Shown: positions 26,965-34,899, counted from the stretch's first letter. The stretch is DNA of 64,000 bases from CAXTTV01 sp964247295 (GCA_964247295.1 CAXTTV010000003.1:5446-69445), one strand, 5' to 3'. Numbers and translations are program-made. Notes: a model not told the origin generated them from the sequence alone.

Positions 26965-27909
26965 CTATTTTTTCAGGCTACAACCGCCGCAGCCACCGCC
27001 ACTTCCACAACCGCCACTCTTCCCGGTTCCACAGCTTCCACAACCGCCGGTTCCACAACTGCCGCAGCCACCCTTAGATTGCGGTTCCTCTACACGCAGT
27101 TCTTTCACAGGGACATTAATCGTCACACCGCTCTCCAGCATAACCTCGACAGCCTCCAGCGGGACATTCACTGAAACAACCTTACCGGGTCCACTTGCTG
27201 TATTAAGAATCATCCCCATCTGCGGCATTGTTTGCTTGGCCTGAATATAATTATCGTTTTCATAAGAAAGGCAGCACATCAGTCGGCCACAAACGCCAGA
27301 GATCTTAGTAGGATTAAGGGGGAGGCCCTGCTCTTTCGCCATCTTGATGGAGACCACACCAAAATCGGTAATCCAGGAGCTGCAACAAAGCGTCTTCCCG
27401 CAGGGGCCGATCCCCCCTTGTAGCTTAGCCTGGTCGCGCGCGCCAATCTGGCGCAACTCTATTCTGGTACGGAAGGTGGCCGCGAGATCTCGCACCAGCA
27501 AGCGGAAATCCACCCGCTTGTCCGCAGTAAAATAAAAGGTCAGACGGCTACCATCAAAGGTATATTCCGCCTCGACCAGTTTCATCGGCAGTTTGTGGGC
27601 TGTCACGCGTTCGGCACATTGGACCAGCGCATCCTTTTCCTTGTTTTTAAAGGAAAGCATCATGCGCAGATCTTCTTCCGCTGCTATCCGCAGAATCGGC
27701 TTTAGAGGGTCGGTCAGTTCGCCAGGGAGGATACGTTTAGAGGCGATGACGATCCGTCCGGCCTCTACACCCCTGCCCGTCTCCACAACCACAAACTGCC
27801 CGTTTGTATAACTTTGATCCTCAGGATCAAAGTAGTAAATGCGTCCGGCAGGTCGAAAACGAATACCGACGACCGAGATGAGAGTCTCTACATGTGTTGC
27901 TGGCGACAT
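26965..27909 (-). CDS. ricT: RicT/PSP1 (YaaT) family protein with Cys-rich tail
   Basis: 314 residues. The PSP1 core shows GIRFRPAGRIYYFDP, then TADKRVDFRLLVRDLA and the cysteine cluster GPCGKTLCCSSW and GVCGRLMCCLSYE, as in B. subtilis RicT. RicT works with RicA and RicF in an Fe-S-containing complex that affects RNase Y processing and development. The last ~35 residues are an added tail of Gly-Cys-Gly repeats with nine cysteines, not in the B. subtilis protein as far as I recall. It lies 65 bp downstream of the ANTAR regulator. Confidence 0.92.
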   Translation of the reverse strand: MSPATHVETLISVVGIRFRPAGRIYYFDPEDQSYTNGQFVVVETGRGVEAGRIVIASKRILPGELTDPLKPILRIAAEEDLRMMLSFKNKEKDALVQCAERVTAHKLPMKLVEAEYTFDGSRLTFYFTADKRVDFRLLVRDLAATFRTRIELRQIGARDQAKLQGGIGPCGKTLCCSSWITDFGVVSIKMAKEQGLPLNPTKISGVCGRLMCCLSYENDNYIQAKQTMPQMGMILNTASGPGKVVSVNVPLEAVEVMLESGVTINVPVKELRVEEPQSKGGCGSCGTGGCGSCGTGKSGGCGSGGGCGGCSLKK

Positions 27910-27974
27910 AGTTGTTATCTTCGCTAGCTAGTAAGATGTAAAAGAAAAAGGAGTGGTTTCCCTACCTTCCTTTT

Positions 27975-28547
27975 CTACATCTCATTGGTTAACAGGATCG
28001 CTTCCGCTACTTCCCGCATAGATTTGCGGTTATTCATACTGGCCTTCTGGATCTTCCGAAACGCTTCGGCCTCGGATAGGCCCTGTTTTTCCATCAACAG
28101 ACCCTTGGCCCTCTCTACAACTTTGCGGGTCTCCAGTTGCTCAGACAGGGTTCTGGCCTTCTCTTCCATCGAGCGAAACTCCGCGTAACGGGCCAGCGCC
28201 ACTTCGATCGCGGGAGCGACCTCGCTCTCGCGCAACGGCTTTACAATGTAGTTGACAACACCAGCCTCTTTCGCGCGTTCCACAAGCTGCTGGTCCCCAA
28301 AGGCCGTTAGTAATAGAACGGGAGCGACCTTCTCCTGCGTTAGAATCTCGGCGGCGGCGATCCCATCGACATCCGGCATCCGAATATCCATAATCACCAG
28401 ATCGGGGCGCAGCTCTCGTGCCAGATTGACCGCGCTCTGGCCGTCACCAGCCTCACCAACTACCAGATATCCCTGCTTCGTCAGGATATCGCGCAGATCC
28501 ATGCGTTGAATCGTCTCATCATCGGCAATAATTATCCGTGTTGGCAT
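27975..28547 (-). CDS. ANTAR-domain response regulator (RNA-binding antiterminator)
   Basis: 190 residues. The receiver domain (1-120) has the acidic pair ADDE, phospho-acceptor Asp in VIMDIRMPD, and Lys in YIVKPL. A coiled linker leads to an ANTAR domain (RKVVERAKGLLMEKQGLSEAEAF). ANTAR proteins bind paired RNA hairpins and block transcription termination. No histidine kinase is adjacent. Upstream DNA has an extended -10 and a hairpin in the 5' UTR. Confidence 0.93.
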   Translation of the reverse strand: MPTRIIIADDETIQRMDLRDILTKQGYLVVGEAGDGQSAVNLARELRPDLVIMDIRMPDVDGIAAAEILTQEKVAPVLLLTAFGDQQLVERAKEAGVVNYIVKPLRESEVAPAIEVALARYAEFRSMEEKARTLSEQLETRKVVERAKGLLMEKQGLSEAEAFRKIQKASMNNRKSMREVAEAILLTNEM

Positions 28548-28582
28548 GGAAATACCTCATCTACAATAGAGATATACGTTCG

Positions 28583-28631
28583 TGACTATATGCCTTCTTC
28601 GACCGCTTATGGGTGGAAGACTCTATAGTCA
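28583..28631 (-). promoter_or_regulatory. Hairpin in the 5' UTR of the ANTAR gene
   Basis: Outer arms TGACTATA / TATAGTCA (8 bp) enclose inner arms TCTTC / GAAGA (5 bp). It lies between the promoter and start codon of the ANTAR regulator, so it would be transcribed. The inner loop is about 15 nt, not the hexaloop typical of ANTAR targets. Confidence 0.5.
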
Positions 28632-28668
28632 GGGAAAATATCATGATTTTGTGGTGGTAATCACACAG

Positions 28669-28677
28669 AGTATACCA
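28669..28677 (-). promoter_or_regulatory. Extended -10 promoter of the ANTAR gene
   Basis: TGGTATACT read on the minus strand, giving a 5' UTR of about 115 nt before ATG 28547. The -35 is weak (TCGACT with 18-nt spacing). Confidence 0.55.
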
Positions 28678-28771
28678 TAACTGGGACCAATGAGTCGAGA
28701 AAAATTTTTGATGATGTAATATAGAAAGGAACAGCACTTTTCTCTTTATAGATACCGCTCCTTCCCAGGTC

Positions 28772-29830
28772 TTAAGCAACGTAGGTTAATAACCCGGTTT
28801 CGCTTAAAACTCTATTCAAGAGAAGAGCTTCATGAATAATTACTTCTAGCTGCTGCGGGGTAATTGACTGCCGACCATCGCAGAGCGCATGCTCGGGGTC
28901 GATATGCGTCTCTAAAATAATCCCGGCTGCGCCGGCCACTACCGCTGCTCGCGACATCGCCGGGACCAGTTCCCGCTTCCCCGTGGCATGACTGGGATCT
29001 ACCACCACGGGCAGATGCGTCAGTCCTTCTAACAAAGGGATACAGGCAAGATCGAGCATGTTGCGCGTGTGGGGCTCAAAGCTGCGCACACCTCGCTCGC
29101 AGAGGATTACATTGGGATTGCCCGTTGCCAGAATGTATTCCGCAGCCAGCAACCATTCGTCGATCGTTGTAGAGAAGCCACGCTTTAACATAATTGGGCG
29201 TTTAAGGCTATTGCGCCCGGCAGCCTTGAGCAGGCTGAAATTCTGGACATTGCGTGCCCCGATCTGAAGGATATCGGCATACTCGGCTACAACCTCTACC
29301 GTCTCTGTATCCAGCACCTCAGTAATCACCGGTAGACCAGTAATCTCGCGGGCCTCGGCCAGAATTTTCAGGCCCTCGATTTGTAAACCCTGAAACTGGT
29401 AAGGGGAGGTGCGTGGTTTGTACGCGCCACCGCGTAAAATGTTTGCTCCCGCCTTCTTGACGGCTAGAGCCGTGTCCAGAAGTTGATCTCGGCTCTCAAC
29501 GGCGCAGGGGCCAGCAATAATTATCGGTTGATCTCCACCGATCTCAACAACCTGTCGGTCCTCGCCGACAGGTACGATCGTCTTCTGTTTGAATGCTTTG
29601 CTCGCCAGCTTATAGGGAGTCGTGATCGGGATAATCCGGTTGACCGCCGCCTCGTGGGTCAGCGTCTCAAGGGCCAATGGGGGAAGGGCTTTCCCGTCTA
29701 GAACGATCACCTCAGTTTTTTCTAATTGGACAGTAGTGATCGGCGAGAGGTTCCTGATCATCTTATGAAGAAGCGAGAGTAATTGAGCGCGTTCCTCTGT
29801 AGTCGCATCATCTTGTAGTTGAATAATCAT
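28772..29830 (-). CDS. aroF: 3-deoxy-7-phosphoheptulonate (DAHP) synthase, AroA-I-beta type
   Basis: 352 residues. It condenses PEP and erythrose-4-phosphate, the first step of the shikimate pathway to Trp, Tyr and Phe. The N-terminal ~75 residues form a ferredoxin/ACT-like regulatory domain and the barrel follows: IIAGPCAVESRDQ, GGAYKPRTSPYQFQG, ITEVLDTE, LQIGARNVQN, MLKRGFSTT, VVVDPSHATGKR. The Cys of GPCAVE and the HATG His are metal ligands. No other aro gene is adjacent. Its promoter and structured leader with an aromatic-rich leader peptide indicate transcription attenuation. Confidence 0.95.
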   Translation of the reverse strand: MIIQLQDDATTEERAQLLSLLHKMIRNLSPITTVQLEKTEVIVLDGKALPPLALETLTHEAAVNRIIPITTPYKLASKAFKQKTIVPVGEDRQVVEIGGDQPIIIAGPCAVESRDQLLDTALAVKKAGANILRGGAYKPRTSPYQFQGLQIEGLKILAEAREITGLPVITEVLDTETVEVVAEYADILQIGARNVQNFSLLKAAGRNSLKRPIMLKRGFSTTIDEWLLAAEYILATGNPNVILCERGVRSFEPHTRNMLDLACIPLLEGLTHLPVVVDPSHATGKRELVPAMSRAAVVAGAAGIILETHIDPEHALCDGRQSITPQQLEVIIHEALLLNRVLSETGLLTYVA

Positions 29831-29856
29831 AGCCGTATCCTTAGTCTTTCAGGTAA

Positions 29857-29886
29857 ACAAAAAAGCAGAGGTAAATTCCTCTGCTT
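29857..29886 (-). terminator. Intrinsic terminator (attenuator) upstream of aroF
   Basis: Perfect 9-bp stem AAGCAGAGG / CCTCTGCTT (29878-29886 and 29863-29871) with a 6-nt loop and a T run, ending about 27 nt before the aroF start. It lies inside the aroF transcript, after the leader peptide, so it would stop transcription before the gene. Confidence 0.9.
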
Positions 29887-29888
29887 GT

Positions 29889-29994
29889 CCGACATGTAAG
29901 TGTTTTTTTTGGCTCAGCACAAAGAACCCACCATCATGTCGGAGGGCTAAACCAGTAATAATAGCTAAATTTTATGAAAGTTTGTGTGCTGAGC
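29889..29994 (-). promoter_or_regulatory. Crossed complementary segments in the aroF leader RNA
   Basis: Four segments in order: S1 GCTCAGCACACAAA (29994-29981), S2 CCGACATG (29942-29935), S3 TTTGTGCTGAGC (29923-29912), S4 CATGTCGG (29896-29889). S1 pairs S3 and S2 pairs S4. The order S1-S2-S3-S4 means they form a pseudoknot or exclude each other. S1 is in the first codons of the leader peptide and S2 covers its stop codon, so ribosome position would decide the fold. The details are inferred. Confidence 0.72.
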
Positions 29995-29996
29995 AT
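29934..29996 (-). CDS. Aromatic leader peptide of aroF (20 aa)
   Basis: ATG at 29996 to TGA at 29934 encodes 20 residues. Seven of the 20 are aromatic, five of them in the run FSYYYWF at residues 10-16, including three Tyr, one Trp and two Phe. These are the three end products of the pathway whose first enzyme lies downstream. It sits between a consensus promoter and an intrinsic terminator, as in trpL/pheL-type attenuators. The ribosome-binding sequence is weak (GGA about 8 nt upstream). Confidence 0.85.
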   Translation of the reverse strand: MLSTQTFIKFSYYYWFSPPT

Positions 29997-30066
29997 ACCT
30001 GTATCCGTTTTCTTAATAGAATAGCAAGAATCGAAACGACAAAGCGGTCGATAGATCCTTATTAGG

Positions 30067-30096
30067 ATTATAAGCGGCCATGCAAATTTCTGTCAA
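30067..30096 (-). promoter_or_regulatory. Consensus promoter of aroF
   Basis: TTGACA (30091-30096), 18-nt spacer, TATAAT (30067-30072), minus strand. This is the only perfect match to both boxes that I found. Transcription would start near 30060, giving a ~230-nt leader. Confidence 0.88.
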
Positions 30097-30122
30097 GCTT
30101 GATAGGACTGCTTCAAGCCTTT

Positions 30123-30962
30123 TTACTTTTTCTTATCGCGTCTCTGGCGCTGGCGATACTCTGTGTAGAGGTTATCATGCTCGCCCGGTACCCCTTCACG
30201 CACTGTTGGTGGTATCACCCGTTCGCCTGGTGTTCCCCGACTTGGGGTTGAGCCGCGCGGCGTCCCTGCTGACGAGAAGGTTCGGGGAATCATATCAAGC
30301 CTCGCCAGTACGATCAGCAAAACCACCAGGAAGACTAGGTAGATGACCGTTGATAGGCTAATGGGAACCTGTCCCCCGAAAAGATTTAGCGAGACGAGCA
30401 GTGGATCGAGATCCTTGGATTTCAGGTACTGTGTCAGGAAAACCCCAACAAATTGGGCAGCAATCAGATAGATCAACATTCCCAAAATGTATTTAAGTTT
30501 GAACGGATTGGCGGGTCGGGCTGGCCGAGCTGAATTTGTGCGCGCGGTGGCCGGTTTGCTCTCCAGTTTTTCCTGCTCAACGGGCTGCTTTTTCTCGTTG
30601 ACTTTTTCCTCAGTACCTTTGCGAGATCGCTCAGCCCGAGCGAGACGAGCGGCAGCGGCTTTGGAGGAGCGTGCCTCTTCAGATTTCTCACTTTTATCGG
30701 CACTAGAAAAAAAGCTCGCTCGCCTCGCGACCCTGGGTACCACTGGCATAATTGGAATCTGGCCAGTATCTTTACTTTGACCCGTAGTCGTATCAGAGGT
30801 CTCGATCACCTCATTCGTAGGTTCCATTTGCTCTGATGGCTCTGATGGCGTAGACGCTTCTGCCGCAAGCTCTTTCGCGCTGGTTATCAGGATGGGGCGG
30901 TTACGATCTGTTTTTGGGCGTTTGGAAGATGGAGATTGCCTGCGGCTATTCTCCTGGGTCAT
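30123..30962 (-). CDS. Two-helix membrane protein with long charged N terminus
   Basis: 279 residues. The first ~155 residues are Ser/Lys/Glu/Pro-rich and probably disordered; two transmembrane helices follow at about 157-178 and 202-222 (YILGMLIYLIAAQFVGVFL; VIYLVFLVVLLIVLARL), then a short basic tail. No domain recognised. Its start overlaps the stop of the GlcG-like gene by ATGA, so they are translationally coupled. Confidence 0.65.
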   Translation of the reverse strand: MTQENSRRQSPSSKRPKTDRNRPILITSAKELAAEASTPSEPSEQMEPTNEVIETSDTTTGQSKDTGQIPIMPVVPRVARRASFFSSADKSEKSEEARSSKAAAARLARAERSRKGTEEKVNEKKQPVEQEKLESKPATARTNSARPARPANPFKLKYILGMLIYLIAAQFVGVFLTQYLKSKDLDPLLVSLNLFGGQVPISLSTVIYLVFLVVLLIVLARLDMIPRTFSSAGTPRGSTPSRGTPGERVIPPTVREGVPGEHDNLYTEYRQRQRRDKKK

Positions 30963-31756
30963 GGTCGGCCTCCGGGACGGTTCTCACTGGATGAAAAAGA
31001 CGACTCATCATTTTTTTCTTGCTTATTCTCCTCCTCGGGAGTCAGGTAGCGCGAGCTAGCCTGAATATCGGGCGAAGAGGGTCGGTCTGTCGGTACATCT
31101 CCCTGATCGCTTGATGGTAGCGGCTGGAATTCAGGGGTTGTTCCCTGATAAACTGAGTAGCCCGTCTGCTGCGATGGCGATTGGGGAGATGGATATTCTG
31201 GTGCTGACACCGAGGGCGGTGAGGGATACCCCATAGAGATGTCTTGAGGAGTCGATAACGGGTACTGTGCTGACGGTGATTGTCTGGGAGTCTGAGCTGG
31301 ATAAGCCAGTGGAGGAGTAGAAGACTGTGCTGGTACATTCTGCTGCATCTCCAGAACCGCAATGCCCGCTCGGGCGATCTCATCATCGCGTCCAGGCGCA
31401 TTTCCACCGCTCACGCCAATCCCCCCGATTGTTGCCCCACCCGTACGGATCGGCCAACCACCGGCGGCCATAATAAACTTTCCATGGGACATCGTTGCCA
31501 TACTGGCGGCAAAGCCCGGAATACCCGGAGCCCATTGTGCTACCGCGTCGGTCGGCTGATTAAACATAACCGCTGTAGCGGCTTTAGCGATACTGATATC
31601 GACCGTGGCCCATCCATAGGGTGACATCATGCGCTCAAACAGTACCAGATGCCCACCTGCATCAACGATAGCGATGCTGATCGGGCTGCGTAATTCCTTT
31701 GCGCGTTGCTTGCTGGCCTCTAAAATTCGACGCGCTAAATCGATCGACATACTCAC
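30959..31756 (-). CDS. GlcG/HbpS-like (DUF336) protein with Pro/Ser/Gln-rich tail
   Basis: 265 residues. The first ~145 residues match the GlcG/HbpS heme-binding-like fold (MSIDLARRILEASKQRAKEL, VDAGGHLVLFERM, ATIGGIGVSGG, DDEIARAGI). The remaining ~120 are a Pro/Ser/Gln/Tyr-rich tail. Family members sense heme or act in corrin or aldehyde systems; the role here is open. GTG 31756 is chosen with AAGGAG 8 nt upstream; ATG 31750 is two codons later. Confidence 0.8.
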   Translation of the reverse strand: MSMSIDLARRILEASKQRAKELRSPISIAIVDAGGHLVLFERMMSPYGWATVDISIAKAATAVMFNQPTDAVAQWAPGIPGFAASMATMSHGKFIMAAGGWPIRTGGATIGGIGVSGGNAPGRDDEIARAGIAVLEMQQNVPAQSSTPPLAYPAQTPRQSPSAQYPLSTPQDISMGYPSPPSVSAPEYPSPQSPSQQTGYSVYQGTTPEFQPLPSSDQGDVPTDRPSSPDIQASSRYLTPEEENKQEKNDESSFSSSENRPGGRP

Positions 31757-31915
31757 GCGTGCTGCTCCTTCTTTGACGTTCCAGTCTATGTAGCGGAACA
31801 TCTTTGATTTCCAGAAGGAAACCATCTTTCTTCTATCAATATTGGCTTCAGTATATCATAACTAGCTCGGCTGCAATAGAGAAATGTGATTCTTCTGTCA
31901 TGGCGAATTTGGATA

Positions 31916-31995
31916 TAAATGAGGAGATATTCGCAAGTAAATGAGAAAGTGCTTTCACATAAATGAGGGGATACCCGCACATAAATGAGCGGTCC
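31916..31995. repeat. 22-bp tandem repeats (3.6 units)
   Basis: Units start at 31916, 31938, 31960 and 31982. Each begins taaatgag and carries a variable middle, with cgca..a or ttcaca at the end. They begin right after the stop of the LipM-like gene and lie upstream of the GlcG-like gene on the same strand. Transposon ends of the Mu/Tn552/IS21 type have similar multiple binding repeats, but no transposase is present here. Confidence 0.8.
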
Positions 31996-32813
31996 TACAC
32001 GATCTGTACCCGCTCCTGTTGCCAGATCAAGCGGGAATACTTTTCTTTAACAAGCTTTTCCGCCAGACGCCACTCAGCCTCGCTTACTTCAGCCGGCTCA
32101 AACGGATGTTGTAACATGCTACTAAAGCCCCGCTGAAAAGCTTCCGCCACCTGATTCCAATCCGGCTCTGGAATAAAGGTTGAGAGCGCGGTACTTTTCT
32201 CAAGGTACTCGGTCAGCGCTTTTTCCCGCTGCTCCTGGCTCTTAAAGGCAATCAGCTCAAAAAAGTCGGCGGCCCGATCCCTCAAGGGAATTGAACCCTG
32301 CTGCAATAACACGTCATCACGCCAGACTTGCGCGCTTCCAACTAGCTTATAACCCTCACAGACTAGATCGGCCTGGGTGGTGGAGGCGAAACAGGCAGCC
32401 GAGGGGTTTTTACTTACATGCTCATTGCTAATCTCACAGGGGAGCCCTAACCCCTTTAAGGCTTCCATCAAGCCTCGCAACAGGTAGGCATAGGCGGAGA
32501 CAACTCCACCCGGTACGCCATATTGTTTGCCAATCACAATGCTATAGGTAAAGTCGTCGGGATGATAGACGGCTCGCCCTCCGGTCGGCCTTCTAACAAG
32601 CGCGACACCGCGTTTCTCGCACTCCTCGATCCGCATTTCGCGCTCGGCATTCTGAAAACGCCCCAATGAGATCGACGGTTGCTCCCAACGAAAGACGCGG
32701 AGTGTTGGTGGCACCTCTCCCCGGAGATGTGAAATCAAAATCGCCTCGTCAAGCGCCATATTCATCGGTGCACTCAATGGAGGTGTGTTTAGGAAACGGT
32801 AGCTTTCACCCAT
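31995..32813 (-). CDS. Lipoate/octanoate protein transferase (LipM-like)
   Basis: 272 residues of the BPL/LplA/LipB fold. Features are RPTGGRAVYHPDDFTYS near residues 75-91, then AACFASTTQADLV with Cys141 where LipM has its nucleophile, and Lys156 in EGYKLVGSAQ. LipM transfers octanoate from ACP to GcvH for lipoyl assembly; a lipoate ligase is the alternative. ATG 32813 is 19 bp after the tgt gene, so the two are likely cotranscribed. Confidence 0.82.
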   Translation of the reverse strand: MGESYRFLNTPPLSAPMNMALDEAILISHLRGEVPPTLRVFRWEQPSISLGRFQNAEREMRIEECEKRGVALVRRPTGGRAVYHPDDFTYSIVIGKQYGVPGGVVSAYAYLLRGLMEALKGLGLPCEISNEHVSKNPSAACFASTTQADLVCEGYKLVGSAQVWRDDVLLQQGSIPLRDRAADFFELIAFKSQEQREKALTEYLEKSTALSTFIPEPDWNQVAEAFQRGFSSMLQHPFEPAEVSEAEWRLAEKLVKEKYSRLIWQQERVQIV

Positions 32814-32831
32814 GATGCTTTTTCCTGCCTG

Positions 32832-34016
32832 CTAACTACGACTTTTCGCGCGGGCCGCCTGCCACTTTTCTCGCTGACTTTGACGTACCTGTTCCGAAGC
32901 GGGTTGATATTCCATTAAGAATGCGTCCCGAAATTGGGGATATTCTCCATCTAAAATCGACTTTCTTAGATCCGCCGCCAGCCTTAGCATAAAGCGCAGA
33001 TTATGAATTGTCGCTAAACGATAGTAGAGTTGCTCTTCCGCTCTCGCTAAATGATGTATGTAAGCTGCACTATAGTTACGACACGTAGAACAATCGCAAC
33101 CTACTTCCACAGGCCCCTTCTCCGTACGGAAGCGAGCAGATTTAATAGTAACTCGCCCCTGGCGTGTGAAAAGCGCGCCATGGCGCGCCACCCTGGTTGG
33201 GAGCACGCAATCAAACATATCCATACCCAAGCCAACACCGATAACCAGGTCCTCGGGCGATCCCACACCCAGAAGATGACGAGGTTTAGCGCGTGGGAGG
33301 GAAGGAGTAGTCGCCTGGAGCATCTCCCACATCAGCTCTTTGGGCTCGCCCACGGATAAGCCGCCGATTGAGAGGCCGGGAAAAGGTAGGTTCCCAATGT
33401 ACTCGGCGCTCTGTTGCCGCAGTTCAGGTTCAAATGCCCCCTGCACAATCCCAAAGAGTGTCTGCTCCGGCTTATAATGATCTTTGACCGCGAGCGCGCG
33501 TTCTTCCCAGCGATGCGTACGCTCCATCGCTGCTCTGGCCTCATCTTTACCACATGGATAAGCGGCGCAGATATCCAGGGGAAGAACAATATCGGCCCCA
33601 ATCTCCGCCTCGATCTGCATCACGCTTTCGGGCGTTATCAAGTGGCGCGAGCCGTCCAGATGGGATTGAAAGTGGGCCCCTTGCTCACTTAATTTGCGGA
33701 GGTGACCGAGGCTAAATACTTGAAAGCCTCCGCTATCGGTGAGGATCGGACCATCCCATCGCATGAAATTATGCAGACCTCCGAACTCATTGATCAGTCC
33801 GGTCCCTGGCCGCAGCATCAGATGGTAGGTGTTAGACAGGATAATTTGCGCGCCGACCTCACTCAATTCCTGGGGAGAAACACTTTTGACCGTGGCCTGG
33901 GTGCCGACCGGCATAAAAATTGGTGTCTGAATCTGGCCGTGGGGAGTGGTAATCGTCCCGGCTCGTGCCCATGTATCGGGACATTCCGCCTCAATTGTAT
34001 AGGAAAATGCTGGCAT
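32832..34016 (-). CDS. tgt: tRNA-guanine transglycosylase
   Basis: 394 residues. It exchanges guanine-34 of GUN-anticodon tRNAs for preQ1 during queuosine synthesis. Motifs include SNTYHLMLRPG, TDSGGFQVFSL, IGGLSVGE, FDCVLPTR with the nucleophilic Asp, and the zinc site CDCSTC with downstream His. ATG 34016 is taken rather than TTG 34043: AGAGGA is 4-5 nt upstream and MPAFSYTIEAE fits the family start. Confidence 0.95.
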   Translation of the reverse strand: MPAFSYTIEAECPDTWARAGTITTPHGQIQTPIFMPVGTQATVKSVSPQELSEVGAQIILSNTYHLMLRPGTGLINEFGGLHNFMRWDGPILTDSGGFQVFSLGHLRKLSEQGAHFQSHLDGSRHLITPESVMQIEAEIGADIVLPLDICAAYPCGKDEARAAMERTHRWEERALAVKDHYKPEQTLFGIVQGAFEPELRQQSAEYIGNLPFPGLSIGGLSVGEPKELMWEMLQATTPSLPRAKPRHLLGVGSPEDLVIGVGLGMDMFDCVLPTRVARHGALFTRQGRVTIKSARFRTEKGPVEVGCDCSTCRNYSAAYIHHLARAEEQLYYRLATIHNLRFMLRLAADLRKSILDGEYPQFRDAFLMEYQPASEQVRQSQREKWQAARAKSRS

Positions 34017-34434
34017 GCGTTCCTCTGTGCAAGTAAAAGCCAATGGCTATAATACTCTCCATTCTCTCACAAGGGTCAAGTAAAGCTTCATACATTGGGA
34101 AATGTATATGAGGTCCCTCAAATGGTCGGTCTCTCTCTAACACCCTTTCAAGCAATGTTCCATCGGAATCGCGAAGCGTCCCCTTGCCGCTATATGTAGG
34201 CGAGAAAATTTATACATGAAGTTAACCAACATTATTCTTCAGGTTAAAATAGTCGTGTTGGGAAAAGAATATAAAGAATCACCGAACTACAACGTGAGTC
34301 ACTACACAATCTAACTACTAAATCAAACTTATTATAAATTTTCGATGCTATAATCAGCACATATAAAAAAAGTGTAAAGATACGCTGAAAATATACAATT
34401 TGGCGAAAAAACTCTTGAAAATTAGGGTGAGATC
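34017..34434. other. AT-rich intergenic region
   Basis: 418 bp between divergent genes. A short palindrome ATACATT / AATGTAT lies at 34092-34109, and a segment at 34168-34205 (cgcgaagcgtcccc, then atatgtagg) may be a degenerate copy of the dispersed repeat. TATAAT at 34349-34354 and TACAAT at 34394-34399 are candidate -10 boxes. No gene recognised. Confidence 0.4.
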
Positions 34435-34590
34435 GTGTATGCTTCAAACGGTATCCGATATCGGTCACGTATAAAGCTAGTCCAGAACGCTGGTGATCCC
34501 GCTGGTTGGGTCGTAGTCAATCAGGCTGGTAGTAGCTGCCAGGAAGTGGGCCCTGAGGAATACCAACTTATCACATTAGGAGGTCCCTAG
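34435..34590 (+). CDS. Small protein (51 aa) coupled to a zinc-ribbon gene
   Basis: GTG 34435 to TAG 34590. AGGGTGA precedes the GTG by about 4 nt. The product contains YRSRIKLVQNAGDPAGWVVV and ends PEEYQLITLGGP, which reads like a genuine small beta-rich protein rather than random sequence. Its last codons contain the AGGAGGT of the next gene, and its stop abuts the next start with no gap. I do not recognise a family. Confidence 0.55.
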   Translation: MYASNGIRYRSRIKLVQNAGDPAGWVVVNQAGSSCQEVGPEEYQLITLGGP

Positions 34591-34899
34591 TTGAGCTTCG
34601 TCGACAAAACTCTGAAGTGCCGCGAGTGCGGAAACGATTTTGCTTTCACCGCCGGTGAGCAAGAATTCTACCAGCAAAAAGGCCTGATGAATCAGCCGGG
34701 TCGATGCCCAGACTGCCGGGCCGCCCGCCGTGCTTCTGCGGGTGGTATGGGAACCCGCTCCGAGCGTGCTCCTCGCGAAATGCATACAGTTATTTGTGCT
34801 GAATGTGGTAACGAGACGCAGGTCCCATTCTTGCCCAAGAATGACCGCCCGGTTTATTGCAGCCCCTGCTACGATAAGGTGCGCGTCGCCCGCAGCTAA
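34591..34899 (+). CDS. Double zinc-ribbon protein (102 aa)
   Basis: Two zinc-binding halves: CRECGNDFAF with CPDCRAARR, then CAECGNETQVPF with CSPCYDKVR. The first half matches the probable zinc-ribbon domain common in Chloroflexota and Cyanobacteria (FTAGEQEFYQQKGLMNQPGR); the second resembles CxxCx-type transcription-related zinc ribbons. It may bind nucleic acid. TTG start with AGGAGGT 6 nt upstream. Confidence 0.82.
   Translation: MSFVDKTLKCRECGNDFAFTAGEQEFYQQKGLMNQPGRCPDCRAARRASAGGMGTRSERAPREMHTVICAECGNETQVPFLPKNDRPVYCSPCYDKVRVARS

Noticed and set aside
26961..27174. Thr/Ala-rich plus-strand ORF
   Set aside because: It is the antisense of the Gly-Cys repeats of ricT; repetitive codons keep the other frames open.
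29889..29960. T-box riboswitch in the aroF leader
   Set aside because: GGTGGGTTC loosely recalls the T-box core, but the AGGGTGGNACCGCG consensus is absent. The leader peptide explains the region better.
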